From Propionibacterium acidifaciens DSM 21887 (GTDB lineage: Bacteria; Actinomycetota; Actinomycetes; Propionibacteriales; Propionibacteriaceae): 64,000 nucleotides of DNA. Shown here one piece after another: positions 33,753 to 41,632 of this stretch. How positions within the stretch are numbered: position 1 is the stretch's first letter; each line of letters begins with the position of its first letter. The stretch lies in assembly GCF_000426605.1 (NCBI RefSeq), contig NZ_AUFR01000014.1, positions 1-64,000 on the forward strand, given 5' to 3'. The notes below the pieces were generated by a model, which worked only from the letters and a program-made list of their open reading frames with translations, was not told the DNA's origin and ran no database searches. A program made the translations under genes and the position numbers.

Positions 33753-34484
33753 TCATCCGTTCCTGAGCAGAAGATGAGTCGTGTAGACCGCGGCTGCAAC
33801 GATCGCCCAACCCACCAGTTCGAGAATTGCCGTGGCCCATCCGGGCCCGGTGAGAGCGGCACCGCACGCAGAATAGGGGAGCAACCGCACCAAGAGAGGA
33901 CACCAGCGGTCCACCCAGGGCAGGAGAAGAACGGGCACGAGTGACAGAATCGCCGCCGCCAGCACCGCGTTCGACAGAACAACCGACAGGGCCATCCCTA
34001 CCAGCGTGAAGGCCACAACAGAGCAGAGGTACCCCGCCAACACCGCCCACCACGACGATGAGCCATCGACCCCCCGCTCGGTCCACGACCGGACCGATCG
34101 GTCGATTACTGCGATGACCAAGGCCGGAGGCACCGTCGTCAGCAGGAGCGACGCGATGCGCACCCCGGCCAGGATCCCTCTGCGGGGGACTGCGAGAAGC
34201 GCGGTGACGGCCTCCCCGCCCGAATCCATCGCGCCGGCCGAGCAACCGCCCAGGCAGCCGAGCGCCACCACGCCGGTGAGTCCGAGGGTTTCGGGAAGAC
34301 GATGCGGTTGCTCCCCACCGGTCGAGATCATTACTCCCCCCAGCAGAGCCGGGACGACGCCGATGAGGAACGCAGCGGCGCCGAGCGCTTTCGCACGAGG
34401 CAGGGTGAGCAGCCTCACCGTCTGGGAGACGAGCACGGACCGGAGTCCCGGAAAATCCCAGTCGTGCTTCGCCGGAGTACTCAT
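33753..34484 (-). CDS. ABC-2-type permease subunit, second of pair
   Basis: This is a 243-residue membrane protein with six hydrophobic segments (for example ALGAAAFLIGVVPALLGGVM, SLLLTTVPPALVIAVI, VAFTLVGMALSVVLSNAVLA, and a C-terminal WAIVAAAVYTTHLLL). It has no recognisable catalytic motif. It overlaps the first permease by ATGA and precedes the exporter by 16 nt. With the ATP-binding subunit it forms a BcrA/LanFEG-like transporter, which in other RiPP clusters gives self-immunity. Confidence 0.8.
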   Translation of the reverse strand: MSTPAKHDWDFPGLRSVLVSQTVRLLTLPRAKALGAAAFLIGVVPALLGGVMISTGGEQPHRLPETLGLTGVVALGCLGGCSAGAMDSGGEAVTALLAVPRRGILAGVRIASLLLTTVPPALVIAVIDRSVRSWTERGVDGSSSWWAVLAGYLCSVVAFTLVGMALSVVLSNAVLAAAILSLVPVLLLPWVDRWCPLLVRLLPYSACGAALTGPGWATAILELVGWAIVAAAVYTTHLLLRNG

Positions 34485-35344
34485 ACGACCGCCCGTCGAG
34501 TGCCGTTGATCATCACGGTCAGCGCCGACACGGCGAGCCAGCCCGCGAGGATCATCGTCCCCGCCGTCGCCCCGGGTTCCCCCGGCTCCCGCTGGTAACC
34601 GAACAGGAATGTCTTCGCGGCGATCATGGGAAGAACATTGTTCACCCCTTGACCGATGATCCTGAGAAGGCCGGACATCGAGGCGACGGCCTGCAGCACG
34701 ATGAAGATCATCCCCGCCAAGGTGCTGCGCATCAGCACGGTGACGGCGAGCGCCGTCACCGTCATGACGCACGCGACCAGAGCGATGCGCAGGCACGAGA
34801 GGATTCCCGCTGCAGAGACGATGACAGAACGGGCCGGGGCAGGCAGCATGAGCCACAGAACGGCGTCGGAGAGCAGGAAGACCGTGATCGTCGAACCAAC
34901 CGTCGCTACGAATGCGAACGTCATTCCGGCAGCCGCACGGCGGGCCCCCGAGGGAACCGCCAGAGCCGTCAGCTGGAGTTGCTTCTGACCGGACCGGTAA
35001 TCCTGACCGCAGACCATAACCAGCAAGAGGGGGAAGAAAACGGCCATGCTCTGGTAGGGGGCTGAAATAATCATGTCCCCCACATACCGTTCCAGAGGAA
35101 CCGCCCCCTCAAGATCATCGAGAACCACGCCGTCATGAAGGGTGGGCAGTGCCCCCCGGGCGAGGATCACTCCGTTGTAGGTGAAGTAGAGATTCAGAGC
35201 CAGGATGACGGCGAAACCGATCCACCAAGAACGCAGGGTCAGTGTCTTGGCCACCTCCATCGCTGCAGCGGCCCGCCATGCCGCGAATCGGCTCTGTTCG
35301 GTGGCTGCAACCACTCGGTGCGAGGACAGTTCAGAGGCAAGCAT
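34481..35344 (-). CDS. ABC-2-type permease subunit, first of pair
   Basis: This 287-residue membrane protein has an N-terminal cytosolic stretch (MLASELSSHRVV), a first helix WIGFAVILALNLYFTYNGV, then an extracellular segment and five further helices, arranged like BcrB/LanE permeases. SMAVFFPLLLVMVCGQDYRSGQKQLQLTA contains the conserved cytosolic 'E/DYRxGT'-type motif of such permeases. The start ATG at 35344 follows the ATPase stop by 4 nt. The open frame upstream of it is antisense-like and unlikely. Confidence 0.8.
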   Translation of the reverse strand: MLASELSSHRVVAATEQSRFAAWRAAAAMEVAKTLTLRSWWIGFAVILALNLYFTYNGVILARGALPTLHDGVVLDDLEGAVPLERYVGDMIISAPYQSMAVFFPLLLVMVCGQDYRSGQKQLQLTALAVPSGARRAAAGMTFAFVATVGSTITVFLLSDAVLWLMLPAPARSVIVSAAGILSCLRIALVACVMTVTALAVTVLMRSTLAGMIFIVLQAVASMSGLLRIIGQGVNNVLPMIAAKTFLFGYQREPGEPGATAGTMILAGWLAVSALTVMINGTRRAVV

Positions 35345-35348
35345 GCGA

Positions 35349-36059
35349 TCAGATCCTCTCGACCTCGTCCACGAGATGAAAGTATGCCTCCTCCAGATCC
35401 GCATGATCCGCGCGGATCTGGTCGGTAGCGCCATCGGCGATGACTCGGCCGCGGGAAAGCACGACGACGTGGTCGGCCACGCTTTCGAGTTCCTTGATGA
35501 GATGGCTGGACACCAGCACGACACCGCCACGATCGGCATGGCCGCGGATCAGGGTGCGCAGCCATCTGATGCCATCGGGGTCAAGCCCGTTGAAGGGCTC
35601 ATCGAGGATGAGGGTCTCAGGATCACCCAGCAGGGCCGTGGCCATCCCCAGACGCTGCCTCATCCCCAAGGAGTAGTCCTTGACTCTTTTCCTCTCGCTC
35701 CCCAGCAGGCCGACAAGGCCGAGTACCTCTTCGACCCGCGCCGGGGGGATCCGATTGCTCCGCGCCACCCATCCGAGCTGATCGACTGCCCGACGCCCTC
35801 CATCGGGGATGGCGCCGTCAAGCAGCGTCCCGACCCGGCGTAGGGGGTACGGGCCCAGATCACGATACCGGCACCCGGACACGAGGGCCTGCCCGGAGGT
35901 CGACCTGGTCAAATCGACGATCATGCGCAGGGTTGTGGACTTGCCCGCCCCGTTCGGCCCCACCAGACCAGTCACGCAGCCATTCAGGGCCATGAGGCTG
36001 ACGCCGTCGACGACCCGGCGACCCGAGTAATCCTTGACGAGAGCATGGACGTCGATCAT
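35349..36059 (-). CDS. ABC transporter ATP-binding protein (BcrA/LanF-like)
   Basis: The 236-residue ATPase has Walker A GLVGPNGAGKST (31-42), a Q-loop region near RRVGTLLDGA, signature variant YSLGMRQRLGMATALLG, Walker B TLILDEPFNGLDPDG, and an H-loop VSSHLIKELE. The SLGMRQ signature is typical of the BcrA/lantibiotic-immunity group. It overlaps the B2 gene by ATGA and leads the two permeases, so the three genes form one transporter. Peptide immunity is inferred from its position; export of a second product is possible. Confidence 0.9.
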   Translation of the reverse strand: MIDVHALVKDYSGRRVVDGVSLMALNGCVTGLVGPNGAGKSTTLRMIVDLTRSTSGQALVSGCRYRDLGPYPLRRVGTLLDGAIPDGGRRAVDQLGWVARSNRIPPARVEEVLGLVGLLGSERKRVKDYSLGMRQRLGMATALLGDPETLILDEPFNGLDPDGIRWLRTLIRGHADRGGVVLVSSHLIKELESVADHVVVLSRGRVIADGATDQIRADHADLEEAYFHLVDEVERI

Positions 36060-36487
36060 CGTGGTTCTCCCCTCCGTCGCGGTCCGACCACGACCGCTCT
36101 GTGATAGCCGCTCACCTGCTCGGGTTCATCAACAGGGACTCCGGCGACCTCCACCCAAGCATGAGCAAGGAATGGGGTCGTCTGAAAGCCCGTGCACCAT
36201 ACCGGGGTCCTCCTTGCCATCCCGCCGAGCAGCATGACGGCCACGGATCGTTGAAGGCATCCCTTTCCTGCGCACCTCTTGCTCACGACGTTCACTGCAT
36301 TGCGCCACTTGGACACCTCAGCAGCCTCAGCCGGCAGGGTGCCGCAACACACGAGTCGCAGGACCATCGAGATCACCGCTGGTGGGAGAAAACTGATCAG
36401 TCTGGCCACGGCAACGGCCAGGCTGGCAGCCAGTTTCATACGCGAACCGGCCTCATGGCGAGGCTGGGGCATCAGCGGAGCACTCAT
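36056..36487 (-). CDS. Lasso peptide leader protease B2 (transglutaminase-like)
   Basis: Cleaves the leader from the precursor and hands the core to the cyclase. Of 143 residues, the last 80 hold the catalytic triad of this fold: Cys77 in GKGCLQRSVAV, His109 in FLAHAWVEV, and Asp120 in GVPVDEP. The N-terminal region is hydrophobic (SLAVAVARLISFLPPAVISMVLRL), as in many B2 proteins. It overlaps B1 and the ATPase by ATGA, so all would be made at similar levels. Confidence 0.92.
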   Translation of the reverse strand: MSAPLMPQPRHEAGSRMKLAASLAVAVARLISFLPPAVISMVLRLVCCGTLPAEAAEVSKWRNAVNVVSKRCAGKGCLQRSVAVMLLGGMARRTPVWCTGFQTTPFLAHAWVEVAGVPVDEPEQVSGYHRAVVVGPRRRGEPR

Positions 36488-36744
36488 CGGATCCTCCTGA
36501 TCAGACGAGCTTTGCGCAGGTCGGCCAACAGACGTACACAGTCACGCAACACGTGGTCCGGATCGGCGCCGGTGTCCCTCGCGATATCCGCCCCCACCTC
36601 CTCGAGAGTTCTTCCCCGATCGAGCGCTTCGATGACACGCACTGCCGTGGGATTGACATGCCAATAAACCCCACGAACAGTGTCCAAGAGCACCGTCCCC
36701 TCAGCAGTAGACGTGACAGCAACGTTCTTACTCAGCACAGTCAT
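36484..36744 (-). CDS. Lasso peptide B1 protein (PqqD-like RiPP recognition element)
   Basis: Binds the precursor leader and delivers it to the B2 protease. The 86-residue protein has the PqqD/RRE layout of three strands and three helices: VLSKNVAVTSTAEGTVLLDTVRGVYWHVNPTAV, then RVIEALDRGRTLEEVGADIA, then VLRDCVRLLADLRKARLI. The start ATG has GAGGAATT just upstream. Separate B1 and B2 genes are normal for actinobacterial lasso clusters. Confidence 0.93.
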   Translation of the reverse strand: MTVLSKNVAVTSTAEGTVLLDTVRGVYWHVNPTAVRVIEALDRGRTLEEVGADIARDTGADPDHVLRDCVRLLADLRKARLIRRIR

Positions 36745-36774
36745 TTTAATTCCTCATGTCCATGACGAGGTAAT

Positions 36775-38580
36775 TCAACGCGTGGCGGAGAAGGACCTCA
36801 ACCAGCGCTCCACCATCTCCACCCGCAACAAATCCTCATATACCAGGCCATCGGGTGAATAAGCAGAAAGCTCCTGGTTCAACACATCCGGATCAATCAG
36901 CCCCATGTCCACCAGAACCGACCCCTCGGAGAAAAGGCTCCGAATCCTGTCACGGGACGAACTGAACGCGACAAAAGTTTCAAATGAGTACTCTCCTTTG
37001 TCGTGCCGTTGGAAATAATCTATGGGCATGTTCTCGGGGCGAGCCGCCGCCAGCAATGGCTTGATCACATCAGCTCGAAATCTGTCCTCGATCCTCAGAC
37101 GCATGGCGATCGCAACAACGCGATCATCCAGATATGGACTGACGAGTCTCACTCCAGAGCCGGAAGGAAGCATCTGCTCCGTACGCCTTACCAGTGTCCC
37201 ATGATAGAGCGTAGCACCCCTTACTTGATGCGAAGTACGGTCATGATGAAGCATCAGATCAGCACGCTCAGCATATTGCAATGCACGTTTCGAAAAATTG
37301 TCTCGGGCCTCGTTGGTCAAATATTTTGGGAGTCGCATGGCCGGAACCCAACGGGCTCCTTCGACGAACATATCGGAAGCCCTTGCGGAAACCCCACGAG
37401 CGATTCGCAACAGATCCGACACGGGCCCTTCATGTCGCCTGACGTGTTGTAACGTCGCACTCCATCTGAATTTGTTGACCTGACTCCATGAAAAAACATC
37501 TCGCAAACCATGTCGGACGTGCGAATGCGCCATGGACCAAGCCATCGCAGGCATTGCAGCGAAAAGCTCGTCCCCACCATGTCCATTGACATGCGCCACC
37601 GACTTTGAATTCTCATACAGTCGCCCTATCTCATCAGCAAGAGCGAGATACCTGGCATCATCACTCGGCCCCTCTGGCATCCACGCAAAAAGATCTTCTG
37701 AAAATCTGTCCCAATTCTCCTCAACCATCATTGAGACATAATCACAAATCTTGTGAGTGCTTCTCACGTCCCGCGCCGCTCGATCCGACCAGAAATGATC
37801 ATGGTTTGCCGGGTCAGCCGTTCTGAAAAATAGAGTGTTGATATCATCCATAGAGCACTGCCGGGCGATGTAGACGAGCGTCGTGGAATCCAGACCACCA
37901 GACAGATCCATACTCAGCAGATCCGTTGAATCCACCAATGAATCTATCACTTCGACCAAGGCATCATGCAGAACAGGAGATAGCGACTCCACAGCGTCAA
38001 TCGGATCGGGAGTACGCCACCATGAAACCTCATCGACCCTCCCATCAGCCGTGATCCTCAACCAATTCCCCGGATGCACCATACTGACTCCCGTCCAGAT
38101 GATGCCCTCCGAGAATGGAAAATCCATCTGAGCCTCGGTCAACCGAATGACCAACTCATCCCGACTCACCTCAGGTCGAGTCCTGCGGAACAACGTCTCC
38201 TGTCGATCGCTGACGAGGATCTCGTCTCCACGCCGTGCCCAGAAGACGGCACTCGTACCACTGGCGGATCCTTGGGCCCTGATCGTACCGGAGGAATCAC
38301 ATGCGATGACCAGTCCCCCATCCTGCACCAGACTGCTCAAGTCGAGCTCCTGCACGCAACGGCAGTCGGCAGGCAGCGTCACTGACGGGTCCTGCAGACC
38401 ACTTGGAAAGATGACCACCTGAACATCTCGTGACCGCCATGATCGCACACGGACCCCCTCTGAGACGACCAGCTCCCCGCCACCTAGTTCAGTCGAGGAA
38501 CATATCCGCCCCTCTCCCGATGCAGCACCCCCAAATACCTGCTCACACCCTCTTCCACCGATAATGTATAGAAATGACAT
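36775..38580 (-). CDS. Lasso cyclase (asparagine synthetase homologue, C protein)
   Basis: Activates the ring Asp/Glu side chain as AMP ester and closes the macrolactam on the core's N-terminal amine. The 601-residue protein has an N-terminal glutaminase-like fold without the catalytic Cys2 (it begins MSFLYIIGGRG, so no ammonia is produced). The ATP-binding motif MDLSGGLDSTTLVY is at about 225-238, followed by VNGHGGDELFAAMP and VSPYLDDRVVAIAMRL. Third-position GC is far below that of the chromosome, pointing to transfer. The start ATG has AGAGGTGA upstream. B1 begins 30 nt after it. Confidence 0.95.
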   Translation of the reverse strand: MSFLYIIGGRGCEQVFGGAASGEGRICSSTELGGGELVVSEGVRVRSWRSRDVQVVIFPSGLQDPSVTLPADCRCVQELDLSSLVQDGGLVIACDSSGTIRAQGSASGTSAVFWARRGDEILVSDRQETLFRRTRPEVSRDELVIRLTEAQMDFPFSEGIIWTGVSMVHPGNWLRITADGRVDEVSWWRTPDPIDAVESLSPVLHDALVEVIDSLVDSTDLLSMDLSGGLDSTTLVYIARQCSMDDINTLFFRTADPANHDHFWSDRAARDVRSTHKICDYVSMMVEENWDRFSEDLFAWMPEGPSDDARYLALADEIGRLYENSKSVAHVNGHGGDELFAAMPAMAWSMAHSHVRHGLRDVFSWSQVNKFRWSATLQHVRRHEGPVSDLLRIARGVSARASDMFVEGARWVPAMRLPKYLTNEARDNFSKRALQYAERADLMLHHDRTSHQVRGATLYHGTLVRRTEQMLPSGSGVRLVSPYLDDRVVAIAMRLRIEDRFRADVIKPLLAAARPENMPIDYFQRHDKGEYSFETFVAFSSSRDRIRSLFSEGSVLVDMGLIDPDVLNQELSAYSPDGLVYEDLLRVEMVERWLRSFSATR

Positions 38581-38614
38581 GGATGACTTCACCTCTTGCT
38601 TCGTACGGCTAAAA

Positions 38615-38647
38615 CCGACGGGTCGCCGGAAAGTGGCGACCCGTCGG
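38615..38647 (-). terminator. Attenuator-type intrinsic terminator between precursor and cyclase genes
   Basis: On the minus strand a perfect 13-bp stem (CCGACGGGTCGCC with its complement) and a 7-nt loop is followed directly by TTTTAG, a U-tract. It lies 19 nt after the precursor stop and 34 nt before the cyclase start, as expected when precursor mRNA is made in excess over enzyme mRNA. Confidence 0.88.
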
Positions 38648-38665
38648 AGCTGGACTGATTCGACA

Positions 38666-38827
38666 TCAAATCTGCATCTCACAGTCCACGGTGATCGTCA
38701 GGACCATGGCCAGTAGACAACAGCCAGTGCACGGAACCCCCCATACGTCTTTCAGGGGTGCATGCCCTGCGCCATTGGTGGCGTCGGCAAAATCAGCGAT
38801 CCTCGTCAGAACCGGCGTCTCGTACAT
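38666..38827 (-). CDS. Lasso peptide precursor (A peptide)
   Basis: This is a 53-residue precursor. The 18-residue leader MYETPVLTRIADFADATN fits the actinobacterial lasso leader pattern YxxPxL-x5-F-x3-T: Tyr2, Pro5, Leu7, Phe13, and Thr17 at -2. The predicted core starts at Gly19 with GAGHAPLKDVWG. The only acid at ring positions 7-9 is Asp9 (residue 27), implying a nine-residue Gly1-Asp9 ring. The tail is long (26 residues), hydrophobic, and has Cys at core 15, 18, 19 and 31. The ATG at 38827 follows a strong AGGAGG by 7 nt; an in-frame upstream extension of 49 codons exists but is less likely to be translated. Confidence 0.9.
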   Translation of the reverse strand: MYETPVLTRIADFADATNGAGHAPLKDVWGVPCTGCCLLAMVLTITVDCEMQI

Positions 38828-38973
38828 GTCGGAGCCTCCTTCCTGTCTTGCTGCTTCGACTGCGCGATTCAACTGCGCATAACAAAGCTCTCGCACCTCT
38901 TTTAGCTCCGTTTTTAGCTCCGTCAACATCTGCACGCATGATTGACAACGAATGATGTCAGGACGTCCAACCA

Positions 38974-39014
38974 AACTGTCATGATATGATGATAACTGTC
39001 ATAACGTGATGACA
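38974..39014. promoter_or_regulatory. Repeated motif upstream of the lasso operon, possible response-regulator site
   Basis: AACTGTCAT occurs at 38974-38982 and 38994-39002, exactly 20 bp (two helical turns) apart. TGTCAT of the second copy forms an inverted repeat with ATGACA at 39009-39014. The stretch is AT-rich and lies between the precursor gene and the divergent two-component genes, a fitting target for the NarL-type regulator. Confidence 0.5.
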
Positions 39015-39258
39015 TCTGGGTTTGTGTGCCACCCGACACAGGAAACCAACCAAGCCGAAAAACGAGTTCGTCGTCTGTTCACCTGCGCATCGTCCATTTG
39101 CAGGCGGTACAACCTTGGCACTCAGTCCGGAACGGTCAGAACTCCGGCGCCTCGTAGCGCACCGGGTCCGACGTGCAGCGATCTTCCTACTCCGCTCGGG
39201 ATGATGTACCATCAATCTCATTGATGCTGCTCGGTGGACCACCTGCGGAGGGATGCCC

Positions 39259-40479
39259 ATGACTCATCGCCGTTTCCTCTCGTCGTGGGGAGGAAGCACA
39301 TGCCTTCTCGCTCTACTGAGCGTGGCGGCGATGTCGATCAGTTTCTCGGGGCAGAGGAGTTCGGCGCCGCCGATGATGGTGCGATGCCTCACCCTGTTGA
39401 TAATGGCCATCGGCATCACGGCCATGGCCCTGCGGACTGGCCGCCCTCTGCTGGCCCTGTCAATGGTCGCCGGCGCCTATCTGCCGGCGGTCGCCCTCCA
39501 TGCGGAGCAGAGCATGGCGATACCGTATTCGGCGGTTCTCCACTCCTGTCTCGTCCGGACCAGCGCAAGACGCGCAGCCGCTGGCGTCGCCGGCACCTTG
39601 GTCCTCGTCACGGTGCCAGCAGTCGTGGAGCGACCCGACTCCGACGATGAAGGCCTGCTGCTGGCCGGGCGCGCAGGAGCCGTGCTCTGCGTGGTGATGG
39701 CCGGCCTCATGGCGCGGGCGTGGCGGGCGCGGCAGGAGTCGCTACGCGAGGCGGAACGGGAGCGCCTGCGCGCCGACCGGGTGGCCCAACAGCGCGACCG
39801 GTCCATCGAGCGGGAACGACTCGCCGTTCAGCTGCACGACAGCGTGGGTCACTGCCTGACGACCATCATCGCGCTGTCCGAGGGTCTGACGGGCCTCTCG
39901 ACCGACCCCGACTGCGCCAGGGCCGTCCAGGGCATCAACTCGCTGGCCCGAGAGGGGCTCGGTGAGACGCGGCAGGTCGTCGAGTCGCTCGGTACCACGC
40001 AGTCATCGGGGCCCGGCGCCGACGTCACCGGATCGGGGGTCGGCACCGTGTCGCAGCAGTGCACCGCGCAGCACGGCTGGGACGACGTCGGAGAGCTGCT
40101 CGACCATGTCCGCGCCTCCGGCATCATCACGAGCTTCACCGAGGAGGGCGCCCGCCCCGCAGGCGAGAACGGCGGGCTCTGCTTCTCCCTGACCCGCGAG
40201 GCGCTGACCAACTGCCTACGCCATGGCGCGGGCATCACGCACATAGCGGTCCTGTGGCGACACCACCCGGACGGCTCCACGCACGTCCTCGTCGAGGACG
40301 ACGGCGACGTGCGGGGGCGGGAGGGGAAGGAGCCGTGCAGCGGCACGGGACTGCGCCGTCACCGGGACCTGATCCTCGCCCGACACGGGGACTTCTACGC
40401 CGGTTCACCGGACGGCAGCGGCTGGGTGATCGATGCCACTGTCGCGCCGGAGGGCGCGGAGAGGGCGACAGCGCCATGA
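39259..40479 (+). CDS. Sensor histidine kinase (NarL-partner, HisKA_3 type)
   Basis: The 406-residue protein has four to five N-terminal membrane segments (about 10-160) with very short loops and no large sensor domain. A coiled region rich in Arg/Glu follows (ESLREAERERLRADR), then the phosphoacceptor His193 in AVQLHDSVGHCLTTI, and a HATPase domain (LTREALTNCLRHGAG; DDGD; GTGLRRHRDL). The lack of a sensing domain suggests detection within the membrane, as in peptide or cell-envelope-stress kinases. I choose ATG 39259, 6 nt after GGAGGG; the earlier ATG at 39253 is too close to it. It couples to the regulator by ATGA and is divergent from the lasso operon. Confidence 0.9.
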   Translation: MTHRRFLSSWGGSTCLLALLSVAAMSISFSGQRSSAPPMMVRCLTLLIMAIGITAMALRTGRPLLALSMVAGAYLPAVALHAEQSMAIPYSAVLHSCLVRTSARRAAAGVAGTLVLVTVPAVVERPDSDDEGLLLAGRAGAVLCVVMAGLMARAWRARQESLREAERERLRADRVAQQRDRSIERERLAVQLHDSVGHCLTTIIALSEGLTGLSTDPDCARAVQGINSLAREGLGETRQVVESLGTTQSSGPGADVTGSGVGTVSQQCTAQHGWDDVGELLDHVRASGIITSFTEEGARPAGENGGLCFSLTREALTNCLRHGAGITHIAVLWRHHPDGSTHVLVEDDGDVRGREGKEPCSGTGLRRHRDLILARHGDFYAGSPDGSGWVIDATVAPEGAERATAP

Positions 40480-41138
40480 TCGGGGTCATGATCGTCGACG
40501 ACCACGAGCTCGAACGCTTCGCTCTGTCCTTGGTCGTCCGCAAGGACCCGCGAATCACCGTCGTCGCCGAGGCCGAGGACGGGCGTGCCGCGTTGGACGT
40601 GATCGCCGGCCTGAGGGAGCGAGGTCGACCGATCCCGGACGTCATCCTGATGGACGTGCGCATGCCCGGTATGGACGGGATCCAGGCGACCCGGCGGATC
40701 GTCAGGGCGTTCCCCGGGGTGCACGTCCTCATCCTGACCACGTACGACCAGGACGATTACGCGTTCAAGGGGCTGTCCGCGGGCGCAGTGGGCTTCCTTC
40801 TCAAGGACGCCAGAGGGGAGGACATCACCCGTGCCATCCACGCGCTGGCCGCTGGAGAGGCGGTGCTGACCCCACGGATCACCCGCAAGATCCTGAGCAG
40901 GGCGGGACGCCTGGACCCGCCCGATGGGCGCCCGCCGGACGCCCTGTTCTCCGAGCTGTCCCCGCGCGAGCGGCAGGTCGTCGAGCTGATGGCCGACGGC
41001 CGGTCGAACGGCGAGATCGCGAAGGTCATGACGATCCAGGAGGCATCGGTACGGCGCAGCGTCAGCAGGATCCTGGCGAAGACCGGGCTGCGCGACCGGG
41101 TGCAGATCGTATCGGCCTGGTACAAGGCCATGAGCTGA
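40476..41138 (+). CDS. NarL/FixJ-family response regulator
   Basis: The 220-residue protein has a receiver domain with the acidic pair VDDHE, phospho-acceptor Asp60 in VILMDVRMPGMDG, Thr in LILTTYD, and Lys in FLLKDA. A LuxR-type DNA-binding helix-turn-helix is at about 155-215 (LSPRERQVVELMADGRSNGEIAKVM). It probably controls the divergent lasso operon, judged by position alone. GC content is at the genome level, unlike the biosynthetic genes. Confidence 0.92.
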   Translation: MIGVMIVDDHELERFALSLVVRKDPRITVVAEAEDGRAALDVIAGLRERGRPIPDVILMDVRMPGMDGIQATRRIVRAFPGVHVLILTTYDQDDYAFKGLSAGAVGFLLKDARGEDITRAIHALAAGEAVLTPRITRKILSRAGRLDPPDGRPPDALFSELSPRERQVVELMADGRSNGEIAKVMTIQEASVRRSVSRILAKTGLRDRVQIVSAWYKAMS

Positions 41139-41224
41139 CGGCCCGGCCCTGCGCGCGGCGGCAGGCCTCGATGGCGCACACCCGGCCGGTGAGCGGGCGT
41201 GCGCCATCCGCGCGTCGGCCGCCC

Positions 41225-41632
41225 TCAGTCCGCGAGCTGCCTGCGCTTCGCCTCGACGGCCCGCTCGGCCTCGGCGCACACGCGGTCGAGGTCGCGGCCG
41301 ATGCCCGCCGCCGAGTAGGCGGCGAACAGGCCCTCGACGAGCGGGGCCGCGAGCAGCCTCGTGCGCTCGGCCACCTCCGGGTCGAGGAACTCGACGGCGG
41401 TCTGTGCGCTCATCACGGCACTGCCCAGGTCCATGAGGACGACGACGCCCTCCCCGTCGTCGGCGCGCCCGACGGCCTCGACGATCGCCATGGCATCGGT
41501 GCCGAGCGCGCCCTCGGCGGTGCCGGCGGCCGTCTCGAGGCGCACCCGCGAGGCCGGCATGAGCCGCCGCGTGAGATCGACGGCGGCCCCGGCCAGCTGC
41601 CGCGAGTGGGAGACGACGACGATGCCGGTCAT
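41225..41632 (-). CDS. dhaM: Dihydroxyacetone kinase phosphotransferase subunit DhaM (EIIA-mannose-like)
   Basis: Passes phosphate from HPr to the ADP bound in DhaL. The 135-residue single-domain type has the active-site His in GIVVVSHSRQLA and the GVVVLMDLGSAVMSAQ and AAPLVEGLFAA segments typical of DhaM. The HPr and EI domains fused in E. coli DhaM are absent, so it needs external EI and HPr, both encoded in this window. It is coupled to dhaL by ATGA and is last in the operon. Confidence 0.95.
   Translation of the reverse strand: MTGIVVVSHSRQLAGAAVDLTRRLMPASRVRLETAAGTAEGALGTDAMAIVEAVGRADDGEGVVVLMDLGSAVMSAQTAVEFLDPEVAERTRLLAAPLVEGLFAAYSAAGIGRDLDRVCAEAERAVEAKRRQLAD

Noticed and set aside
36775-38580. 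Ordinary asparagine synthetase
   Set aside because: The N-terminal Cys needed for glutamine hydrolysis is missing, and the gene lies in an operon with lasso B1, B2 and a precursor.
38828-38974. N-terminal extension of the lasso precursor (102-codon version)
   Set aside because: The inner ATG has a strong AGGAGG at ideal spacing and gives a leader matching the lasso consensus. The extension is not leader-like, though translation from an upstream start is not excluded.
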